Shown here piece by piece: positions 6,493-12,097 of a stretch of 12,097 bases of DNA; within the stretch, counting starts at the first letter, position 1, and each line of letters begins with the position of its first letter. This stretch comes from an uncultured Candidatus Saccharibacteria bacterium. GTDB taxonomy: Bacteria; Patescibacteriota; Saccharimonadia; Saccharimonadales; Saccharimonadaceae. The position numbers and the translations under genes are program-made. The stretch covers positions 1 to 12,097 of the forward strand of contig CALHVV010000020.1 of the NCBI GenBank assembly GCA_938036915.1, given 5' to 3'. Under the pieces are notes generated by a model. That model saw nothing but the letters and a program-made list of their open reading frames with translations, did no database searches and was not told the DNA's origin.

Positions 6493-7071
6493 ATGCACAC
6501 GCTCCACCACACCACAGCAAAACCAATGCGCTACGCACTGCTCCTCCGGGGCATTAATGTTGGCGGCAAGCATACGGTGAGTATGGATCGCCTGAAGGCG
6601 GACTTGATGGAGCTGGGCTTTCGCAGCGTCGTCTCGTATATCAATAGCGGCAATCTGTTTTTTGATAGCAGCGAGCCGGAGGGGGCGATCCAGCGCACAT
6701 TGGCGCATTACTTTGACACGACCTATGACTTCCCAGTACCGTTTATTATTATCAGTGCTGCCACGCTCCAGCAAGAGGTGGCTCAACTACCGAGCTGGTG
6801 GCAAGATGACACGGCCTATCGGCGGGATGCGCTGTTCTACTTGCCAGAGGCGGATAAGACGGCGGTTGAAGCAGAGGCAGCCACCTGGGCAAATAGCCGC
6901 GAGCAGCTCTATTTTGGGCGCACCGCGTTCTTCTACTGCAATCACGATCAAGCCGATTATCTCACATCAAACTATCATAAAAAGCTGCTCAAAGCCCGGT
7001 TTTATAAGCAGCTCACGATCCGTAATGGCAAAACCTTCCAGAAGATAATCGAACTAACGGTGGGGGACTGA
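6493..7071 (+). CDS. DUF1697 family protein
   Basis: This 192-residue protein is a clear DUF1697 (COG3797) member, a family of about 180 residues with no established biochemical function. The family opening is intact: MRYALLLRGINVGGKHTVSM (12-31), then LKADLMELGFRSVVSYINSGNLFF (33-56). A C-terminal half follows with PFIIISAATLQQEV and ALFYLPEAD, ending in TIRNGKTFQKIIEL. The start at 6493 was chosen because it lies 6 nt after TATAAT. It adds 11 residues before the usual family start, so the in-frame ATG at 6526 (MRYALLLRG) is a real alternative that would give a leader of about 33 nt without a Shine-Dalgarno. The frame remains open upstream to 6352, but those codons belong to the DUF1905 gene in another frame. 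It is 57 bp from the next gene, which has its own promoter. Confidence 0.9.
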   Translation: MHTLHHTTAKPMRYALLLRGINVGGKHTVSMDRLKADLMELGFRSVVSYINSGNLFFDSSEPEGAIQRTLAHYFDTTYDFPVPFIIISAATLQQEVAQLPSWWQDDTAYRRDALFYLPEADKTAVEAEAATWANSREQLYFGRTAFFYCNHDQADYLTSNYHKKLLKARFYKQLTIRNGKTFQKIIELTVGD

Positions 7072-7093
7072 TGAATATTTATGCTTGCCATAC

Positions 7094-7122
7094 TTGAGCT
7101 GCCTGCATAACCTGGCTATACT
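7094..7122 (+). promoter_or_regulatory. leaderless promoter of the UDG-family gene
   Basis: TTGAGC (7094-7099), exactly 17 bp, then TATACT (7117-7122), with the ATG at 7129 after 6 nt. No Shine-Dalgarno is present. Both hexamers are recognisable, which makes this one of the clearer leaderless examples here. Confidence 0.65.
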
Positions 7123-7128
7123 AAAGAT

Positions 7129-7719
7129 ATGATAAACGCGCAATCACAGCCACTTCTCTACGAGCACATTTGTGCCGACCCAATGAATGCTCATTTTGCG
7201 GCACAGGGTTGGCCGCCAGTTTACAGTGCCTCGGCCAGCTCGCGTATCATCATTGTTGGCCAGGCACCAGGTCGCATTGCTCAGGAGACAGGAGTGCCGT
7301 GGAATGATGCCAGCGGCCGCCTCTTGCGGCAGTGGCTTGGCGTGAGCGATGAGCAGTTTTACAACCCCGATCTCTTTGCGCTCATCCCAATGGATTTTTA
7401 CTACCCCGGCAAGGGCGCACACGGCGACTTACCGCCACGCAAAGAGTTTGCTGAGAAATGGCACCCAAAGCTCCGTGCCCAGATGCCAGCAGTGCGCCTG
7501 ACAATTCTGGTTGGTGCCTATGCGCAAAAGTACTATCTTGCCCGCCAGGCAGAGAAGAACTTAACAGAAACGGTAGCGCATTTTGCGCACTATTTGCCAG
7601 AGTATTTTCCACTAGTGCACCCATCGCCGCTGACTGCTCGCTGGCGAGCGCATAACCCATGGTTTGAGGCAGAGGTTATTCCGGTGCTGCGGCAGAAGGT
7701 TTACCAAGCTTTAGAATAG
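7129..7719 (+). CDS. uracil-DNA glycosylase superfamily protein
   Basis: This 196-residue protein fits the uracil-DNA glycosylase superfamily (PF03167/COG1573), which removes uracil or other damaged bases from DNA. Motif 1 is GQAPGRIAQETGVPWNDASG (45-64 or so), including the active-site loop. LFALIPMDFYYPGKG (82-96) corresponds to the central strand and loop, TILVGAYAQKYYL to the third strand, and HPSPLTARWRAHNPWF (164-179) to motif 2, whose histidine and Pro-Ser-Pro loop insert into DNA. Unlike family 4 and 5 enzymes it has only one cysteine (C15), so it cannot carry their 4Fe-4S cluster. The exact family and base specificity cannot be assigned. The protein should act in the cytoplasm, in base-excision repair. 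It stands two genes upstream of uvrC, but each gene has its own promoter. Confidence 0.86.
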   Translation: MINAQSQPLLYEHICADPMNAHFAAQGWPPVYSASASSRIIIVGQAPGRIAQETGVPWNDASGRLLRQWLGVSDEQFYNPDLFALIPMDFYYPGKGAHGDLPPRKEFAEKWHPKLRAQMPAVRLTILVGAYAQKYYLARQAEKNLTETVAHFAHYLPEYFPLVHPSPLTARWRAHNPWFEAEVIPVLRQKVYQALE

Positions 7720-7873
7720 TTACGAAAGTGTGTGAGCACTACCGAGGAATGGCTCAGCTGTATTTCGTATCCGTATAGAACGCACCATGAATATTATTCG
7801 AACAAGATAAAAACTAATACAACAGAGTGTACAAATAGTATGCAAAACACTTCTCGCTTCCACAAAAGTATGG

Positions 7874-7879
7874 TATAAC
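7874..7879 (+). promoter_or_regulatory. -10 box, leaderless promoter of the nucleotidyltransferase-like gene
   Basis: TATAAC is followed after 7 nt by the ATG at 7887. TTCTCG at 7851-7856, 17 bp upstream, is a weak -35. The 167-bp gap before this gene (7720-7886) holds no other gene that I can support. Confidence 0.5.
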
Positions 7880-7886
7880 CAAGTGT

Positions 7887-8723
7887 ATGAGACGATCCCC
7901 AGAAACAACCCTAGACAATTCATATTTCACATTAGTTGCAGCAGATTTTCATAATCGGATGGAAGACGTGGGGGATGCTCCCTATACTGTGGTTGGTGGG
8001 CTCGGTTTACACGCAGTCACTCATGCTGAGGAGATCGATTGGGATGATCATGTGGTGCGGATTGGTAATATCTACCTGCCGCGGCGGCGTGAGAATAATG
8101 GCACGGTACGGGATCTCGACACATTAGTGCATACGACAGATACAGTAGCAGCATATCGAGATGAGATGAAAGATGCGCTGGGTGGGCTGCTTGTCCCTTC
8201 GGTATTTGGCCTTAGGCCATATGGCACTCCACTGATGAATACACTCAAAGGTTTGAGCCACTTCACTGGTGATCGCTATCTCAAAGAGGGTAACGGGGGC
8301 GAAAAGGAACTTTACTGGCGTCTTGCTGGCAGCGAAACGAAGATTCCACTAAAAAGCCTTGATCCTTGGCGTGTCGAACAAGACGGCCAAACAGTTTGTA
8401 CTATCCTTGGTCCGGTTGCTCAGCTTGGTGCGTATCATAACCGATCGATTACTGGTGTGCGCAAAAAGGACGAAAGGAAACTAACAGGGCTCGAGAACGT
8501 TGTCATGCCAAACGGCAAGATCAGCGATATCCCAAAGGAATATCGCGAGCAATATTTTGCCTTTCTTGAGCAAGCAGAGAAGGTCAAGCAGGCGCGGCAA
8601 AAACTTGGTTTGACTGCGCTTAAAGCACATCTTTTGGCAGATCTTGAAACGAGAGACTGGGCCGTTAAGCTTGCTCAAGGTGAGCACGATGGTTTGTTCC
8701 GGCTATTTACCGGCAAGCAGTAG
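7887..8723 (+). CDS. nucleotidyltransferase-like protein
   Basis: I do not recognise a named family for this 278-residue protein. Its N-terminal third resembles the nucleotidyltransferase fold. YTVVGGLGLHAVTH (33-46) fits the Gly-Gly nucleotide-binding turn and following helix, and after a 30-residue insertion GTVRDLDTLV (72-81) supplies an Asp-X-Asp pair (D76, D78) like the catalytic metal site. The insertion includes a basic run, LPRRRENN (64-71). Residues 90-210 are mixed alpha/beta. A charged helical segment follows (about 215-245, EQAEKVKQARQKLGL), then a short C-terminal helix. There is no signal peptide or membrane segment. If active it could transfer a nucleotide to a small molecule, RNA or protein; the substrate is unknown. 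Its stop is only 21 bp before the uvrC ATG, yet uvrC has its own -10 box in that gap. Confidence 0.6.
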   Translation: MRRSPETTLDNSYFTLVAADFHNRMEDVGDAPYTVVGGLGLHAVTHAEEIDWDDHVVRIGNIYLPRRRENNGTVRDLDTLVHTTDTVAAYRDEMKDALGGLLVPSVFGLRPYGTPLMNTLKGLSHFTGDRYLKEGNGGEKELYWRLAGSETKIPLKSLDPWRVEQDGQTVCTILGPVAQLGAYHNRSITGVRKKDERKLTGLENVVMPNGKISDIPKEYREQYFAFLEQAEKVKQARQKLGLTALKAHLLADLETRDWAVKLAQGEHDGLFRLFTGKQ

Positions 8724-8731
8724 CTTCGCGC

Positions 8732-8737
8732 TATAAT
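8732..8737 (+). promoter_or_regulatory. -10 box, leaderless promoter of uvrC
   Basis: A perfect TATAAT lies 7 nt before the uvrC ATG (8745), inside the 21-bp gap after the preceding gene. The -35 region (8709-8714, ACCGGC), which falls within that gene, is poor. Some read-through from upstream is also possible. Confidence 0.55.
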
Positions 8738-8744
8738 AGAAAGT

Positions 8745-10370
8745 ATGAACGCCGCCCTCCATGCCAAGCTCAAAACACTACCTCGCAGCCCGGGGGTATA
8801 CTTTCATAAGTCGGCGAGCGGGGAGGTGATTTATGTCGGCAAGGCGGCAGTGCTGCGCAACCGAGTGCGGCAGTATTTTCAGGATTCGCGCGGACGGGAT
8901 AATAAGACCATGGCGCTGGTAGCGGAGATCCACGATACGGATTGGATCGAAACCGAAAGCGAAGTAGACGCCCTCTTTCTGGAAAGTGAGATGATCAAGC
9001 GCTACATGCCGCGCTACAATGTGCTGCTGCGTGATGATAAATCGCAGACCTTCGTGCGGATCGACATGAAGAGCCAGTGGCCAGTGGTGAGCTTGACGCG
9101 CAACCCAGCGGATGATGGCGCTGACTACTACGGCCCCTTCTACAATGGCTTTGCGCTTAAAAAAGCCCTGCGCCACCTGCGGCCAATTTTCCCATACCTA
9201 ACGCGCGAGCGCCGGCCCGGGCAATCAAAGCTGGACGAAGATTTAGGCCTGAGCCCCAAAATCAGCGACGGCTCGCTAGTATACAAAGCCAACCTACGTA
9301 CGCTCGTTAGCTACATCAAAGGCAACCGCAAAGCCATCGCTGCCGAGCTGGAGCGCGATATGAAGACGGCCGCGGGGCTACACGAATTTGAGCGGGCCGC
9401 CCAGCTGCGCAACAAGCTGCGCGCTATGCAGGAGCTGCAGCGCCGGGTGATGTTTGGCGATAAGGAATTTTTGGCTATCAGTAAGGACCGGGCCTTAGCG
9501 GACTTGACCACGCTGCTGGGCCTAGCCAGCGAGCCAACCCGCATTGAAGGCTACGATATCAGCCACATGAGCGGCCGCCAGGTGGTGGCGAGCATGGTGG
9601 TGTTTCGCAATGGCGTCAGTGATCGGGCCGAGTACCGCAAGTTTAAAGTGAGCGAAAAAAACGACGACACTGGTAATATGCACGATGTCATCTTTCGCCG
9701 CCTCAGTGAGCGCAATATCAAGAGCTGGGGCAGGCCGAGTCTGCTCCTGATTGACGGTGGCAAAGGCCAGCTGGCAGCAGCAATTGCGGCTCGTGATGCG
9801 CGTGGGGTACGTGTGCCGATCATCAGCATTGCCAAGCGGGAGGAAGAAATCCTGGTACACAAAACTGGCTCGCAGGTGGGGCTGGCGTATATTCACCAGC
9901 TGCAAGTCGAGCGCCCGAGCGGTATCACCGTCTACGAGGATGGCGATGTCTATATGATCAACCTCCACCCGGGGCAGCGCAACGCTGGTGCGCACTCCAA
10001 GAATTTGCGGGGTAGTGCCGCGGTGTATGAGCCAGAGGCGCCCCACCCTGCCTCTGCCGTGCAGGAACAACCAGCCAGCAGTACTAGCCAGGTAGCTACC
10101 ACGCCGCTTGCAGCTAGTGACATTACCAAGCTCTTCCAGCGGATTCGTGACGAGTCGCACCGCTTTGCCGTCAGCTACCACACGGCGTTGCAGCGCAAAG
10201 CCGGGGTCAAAAGTGCGCTCGATGGCATCCCTGGCGTTGGCCCCAAAACCAAGCAAAAGCTCCTGCGGCAGTTTGGCAGTGTACGCGGTATCATGCGCGC
10301 CAGCCAAGCAGAGCTAGCAACGGTGGTGGGGGAGACGCGCGCAGCGCAGATTCGGCAGGGGCTGCAGTAG
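8745..10370 (+). CDS. uvrC: UvrABC system protein C (excinuclease subunit), cysteine-free
   Basis: UvrC makes both incisions around bulky DNA damage in nucleotide excision repair, acting with UvrA and UvrB. Domains in order: GIY-YIG nuclease (13-95; GVYFHKSASGEVIYVGKA, basic LRNRVRQYF, catalytic E80 in LFLESEMIKRY); UVR motif for UvrB contact (about 196-231); RNase H-like nuclease with D271 (GYDISHMSG), D337 (LLIDGGKGQL) and H472 (RDESHRFA); and tandem helix-hairpin-helix (490-541, DGIPGVGPKTKQKLL). Two things are odd. The protein has no cysteine, so the four-Cys 4Fe-4S site found in many UvrC proteins between the GIY-YIG and UVR regions is absent, replaced by RRPGQSKLDEDLGLSP (156-171). An extra segment of about 70-80 residues (about 372-458) also separates the EEEI strand from RDESHRFA. 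At 541 residues it is somewhat shorter than the usual 590-620. Confidence 0.96.
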   Translation: MNAALHAKLKTLPRSPGVYFHKSASGEVIYVGKAAVLRNRVRQYFQDSRGRDNKTMALVAEIHDTDWIETESEVDALFLESEMIKRYMPRYNVLLRDDKSQTFVRIDMKSQWPVVSLTRNPADDGADYYGPFYNGFALKKALRHLRPIFPYLTRERRPGQSKLDEDLGLSPKISDGSLVYKANLRTLVSYIKGNRKAIAAELERDMKTAAGLHEFERAAQLRNKLRAMQELQRRVMFGDKEFLAISKDRALADLTTLLGLASEPTRIEGYDISHMSGRQVVASMVVFRNGVSDRAEYRKFKVSEKNDDTGNMHDVIFRRLSERNIKSWGRPSLLLIDGGKGQLAAAIAARDARGVRVPIISIAKREEEILVHKTGSQVGLAYIHQLQVERPSGITVYEDGDVYMINLHPGQRNAGAHSKNLRGSAAVYEPEAPHPASAVQEQPASSTSQVATTPLAASDITKLFQRIRDESHRFAVSYHTALQRKAGVKSALDGIPGVGPKTKQKLLRQFGSVRGIMRASQAELATVVGETRAAQIRQGLQ

Positions 10371-10484
10371 ATGAGACATACCCAACTAATGGCACAGTCA
10401 GTGATTCTACATCCCTCTTACGCGTAGCCGCACGCCAATCCAGAACTTATGTACCAGTACCAGAAGGGGAATCTCTCTAGATGG

Positions 10485-11103
10485 TTACTCACGTCGCGTT
10501 GTAGCGATGCGTGCTAACTCACTTTGCTTAAGCGGCACACTGTGTTCGAGAAGAAACTGAGTCATAACAATGTAACGTGCAACCTCTTCCTGAGATTCGA
10601 CAAGACGAGCCTCTTGTACTGTCGATGAATGCTCGTCATAGAGCAAAGCAACCACTTTTTCCCCGTCGAATACAAGATAGTCAGAAATGCCAGTTTTTGA
10701 GATAACGTCTGAAATTTCAGACCACGGTACGACAAGAATCTGTTCACCCATCTCCTCGTCGGCAATGTACGCATGGTATTCAAAGCGGAGAAGGTAACGA
10801 GAGATTGGATACTTGACAACGCGGATACGTGTCATACTGACATTGTATTGCTTGGAATGTTCATATACCCATTGGGACTTCACATCCTTTGTAATGCGTC
10901 GTTTGGCATCGTCATAGTCACCCCCGTATGAATGATTCATAGGCTTTTGACCCTGTCTCATCATATTCTTGGAGAAACTCAACTTTAACCCAGTGCGAGC
11001 GGAGTTGGCGAAATAATTCACCAAACTCCGTGAAACCACCGCCGTCGATTGTCATGCTTTGATAGTTTTGAGGAGGGTAGTTGAGATTACTAAGATGCTG
11101 CAT
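10485..11103 (-). CDS. DUF6879 family protein, interrupted by an apparent +1 frameshift
   Basis: Two overlapping minus-strand frames together give one DUF6879-type protein of about 205 residues once one base is removed from the five-C run at 10921-10925 (five G on the coding strand). The first part runs from ATG 11103 and includes FTEFGELFRQLRSHWVKVEF and YESFIRG, then meets a TGA. The second continues at once as DYDDAKRR, then RIRVVKYPISRYLLRFEYHA, MGEQILVVP and SDYLVFDGE. These match the family's pattern of F..LF near the start, RVRVV..P.S.Y and GE..... later. DUF6879 is known mostly from actinobacteria and has no defined activity; it often lies near small helix-turn-helix regulators, none of which is seen here. 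In the second frame alone an ATG at 11039 exists, but its first 40 residues look out of frame. It is either a sequencing error or a broken gene. Confidence 0.72.
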
Positions 11104-11123
11104 AGTTAGTCATAAACACCGCT

Positions 11124-11129
11124 ATTATA
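11124..11129 (-). promoter_or_regulatory. -10 box of the DUF6879 gene, inside the end of the DAG-kinase gene
   Basis: TATAAT on the minus strand contains the TAA stop of the DAG-kinase-family gene (11125-11127). The ATG at 11103 lies 20 nt downstream, so the mRNA would have a leader of about 13 nt without a Shine-Dalgarno. No convincing -35 is visible. Confidence 0.45.
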
Positions 11130-12025
11130 CTGCATGGCGCACAACCCGAATAGCCTTTGCCGGGTCCTTATACACGTGAATTGTCGATACCGTCGGCAGC
11201 GTGGCATGCTCTCCCTCAGTTTGGGCGAGGATAGTAGCTGGCTCACAGAAGTTGAGTGTGATGTCAGTGATTCTTTCGGCTGGTGTGTGGCCCGTTATGG
11301 CGCTACAGGCAAAGGGAATGTTTTTCCAGACAGACGAGAAGTCGGCTTGATGGTAGCCAAAAAAGTCGGTCTGTGGGTAGTCGATCGACGAGCGAATCAC
11401 GCGCCCCATACATTGGCTGTTGATCATCATCACATCGGTTAGACCAGTCTGTTCTATGGTAGAGAGGTTGGTCGTGAAGGGGGGTAAGTAGGTATCGTGT
11501 GCACGCAGGTAGGTAGTGGCAACTTGCCCCATGCTGCGCACAAGCTTGGTGCGGGGTGGTGTGTGGCGCATGCGTTCGCGTGATGCCGCGTCAGCGAAGC
11601 CGCTGGCAATCAGAGCAGTCAGGCCGAGTGTCATATAGCCAGGGGCGTATCGCCATGGCTCACCATTTACCTCAATAGAGAGCGGCTGGTGAGTGATGAT
11701 GCTATGGCTAGCCTGCAACAGTGGTAAAGGATCGCGCTGGCCTCTTGCGAGATCGTTACAATTGCCATAGCCAATAAAGCTATACACCGCGTTATTAAGC
11801 TCTGCCCTCAGCCCTGCATTTACTACCTGCGTACTCGTGCCATCACCTGCCGCACTGATGATATGAGCGTCATGCGGCAGGTGATCAGCAAGATCCTTGA
11901 TGTTGTCCTCCGCCTGTGAAAAGCGCGTCGTTATGGTATCGTAGGCGATACCCGCTGCATCAAGCCGATCAAACACCCCAGCCTGCACCTCGCTATGGCG
12001 TGTGCTATAAGGGTTTTACGATCAT
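11125..12025 (-). CDS. diacylglycerol kinase catalytic domain family protein, N-terminus frameshifted
   Basis: Lipid kinase family (DAGK/YegS/BmrU-like), which phosphorylates diacylglycerol or related lipids with ATP at the membrane surface. The nucleotide-binding core is present: IISAAGDGTSTQVVNAGL, with AGDGT in place of the common GGDGT, and FIGYGNCNDLARG for the following GTGN-DLAR loop. As read, the longest frame starts at a GTG at 11988 (287 residues) and lacks strand 1. Removing one base from the T4 run at 12014-12017 (AAAA on the coding strand) joins it to an ATG at 12025 and gives MIVNPYSTRHSEVQAG, the expected beta-strand plus NP-x-S/T opening, 299 residues in all. The ATG begins shortly after the tRNA terminator, and I see no well-placed -10 box. 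The single-base insertion is either an assembly error or an early inactivating mutation. Confidence 0.8.
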
Positions 12026-12032
12026 GCATAAT

Positions 12033-12068
12033 AAAAAATAAAAAACACCCCATGCAACGTGTGGTGTT
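12033..12068 (-). terminator. intrinsic terminator downstream of the tRNA
   Basis: On the minus strand AACACCACA pairs with TGGGGTGTT (12044-12068; one internal mismatch, 7-nt loop), followed by TTTTATTTTTT (12033-12043). It starts 8 bp after the tRNA 3' end and should stop tRNA transcription before the DAG-kinase-family gene. Confidence 0.8.
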
Positions 12069-12076
12069 CCTCCTCA

Positions 12077-12097
12077 TGGTGCGGGTAGAGGGAGTCG
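12077..12097 (-). tRNA. tRNA 3' end with encoded CCA (truncated by window edge)
   Basis: The minus-strand sequence CGACTCCCTCTACCCGCACCA aligns base for base with tRNA positions 56-76. It holds the rest of a TTCGACT T-loop (the first two T lie outside), T-stem 3' strand CCCTC, acceptor 3' strand TACCCGC, discriminator A73 and an encoded CCA. The 5' end should therefore read GCGGGTA. The anticodon is outside the window, so the amino acid cannot be named. Confidence 0.82.

Noticed and set aside
9522..10307. 261-codon open frame on the minus strand opposite uvrC
   Set aside because: It lies wholly antisense to well-conserved UvrC codons, has no recognisable domain and no initiation signals; it is a shadow frame in a G+C-richer gene.
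10371..10484. Bidirectional terminator between uvrC and the DUF6879 gene
   Set aside because: I found no stable hairpin with a T-tract on either strand in this 114-bp convergent gap.
10915..10925. UGA read as glycine (SR1/Gracilibacteria code) to bridge the DUF6879 break
   Set aside because: Other genes here end cleanly at TGA, and reading through the TGA stays in the wrong frame; a one-base deletion is needed instead.
11039..11039. ATG at 11039 as the start of the DUF6879 gene
   Set aside because: The first 40 residues from it (MVSRSLVNYF...) bear no family resemblance, while the other frame over the same bases encodes the expected F..LF...... N-terminus.

Overview
The window looks like a piece of a small-genome, Gram-positive-type bacterium, most probably a member of Candidatus Saccharibacteria (Patescibacteria/CPR). 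The clues are short monocistronic genes, many of them preceded by a -10 box only 6-7 nt from the ATG, a UvrC with no cysteines at all, and several small conserved families (DUF1697, DUF1905, DUF6879). TGA works as a normal stop here, so this is not a UGA-recoding lineage. The taxonomic placement is inference from protein character, not from a marker-gene search.

Layout. Bases 1-760 (-) hold the N-terminal 253 codons of a protein with a class III adenylate/guanylate-cyclase-like domain that runs off the left edge. Bases 831-1775 (-) encode a membrane-anchored clan GH-A type glycoside hydrolase. A 476-bp divergent intergenic region follows, with a 32-bp perfect palindrome and a 175-nt tract containing no C on the + strand. 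Bases 2252-4033 (+) encode an unusual single polypeptide that joins an isoprenylcysteine/phospholipid methyltransferase-like membrane domain to an apolipoprotein N-acyltransferase-like (Lnt) domain. Next on the + strand come a polytopic membrane protein (4203-4901), an AraC regulator with a DUF6597-like N-terminus (4963-5712), a VOC/glyoxalase protein coupled to a DUF1905 protein (5788-6461), a DUF1697 protein (6493-7071), a uracil-DNA-glycosylase superfamily protein (7129-7719), a nucleotidyltransferase-like protein (7887-8723) and uvrC (8745-10370).

After a convergent junction, the right end is on the - strand. It holds a DUF6879 protein (10485-11103), a diacylglycerol-kinase-family protein (11125-12025), an intrinsic terminator and the 3' end of a tRNA with encoded CCA, cut by the window edge. 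Both protein genes here carry an apparent one-base insertion in a homopolymer (C5/G5 at 10921-10925 and T4/A4 at 12014-12017). Removing one base from each run restores a clean family N-terminus, which suggests either sequencing error or recent gene decay.

The genes do not form one pathway. Themes are envelope and lipid chemistry (methyltransferase-Lnt fusion, DAG kinase, anchored glycosidase), DNA repair (UvrC, UDG family) and a small regulator-VOC-DUF1905 module. Most + strand genes appear to be transcribed from their own leaderless promoters. No mobile element, CRISPR array or recognisable defence system is visible.
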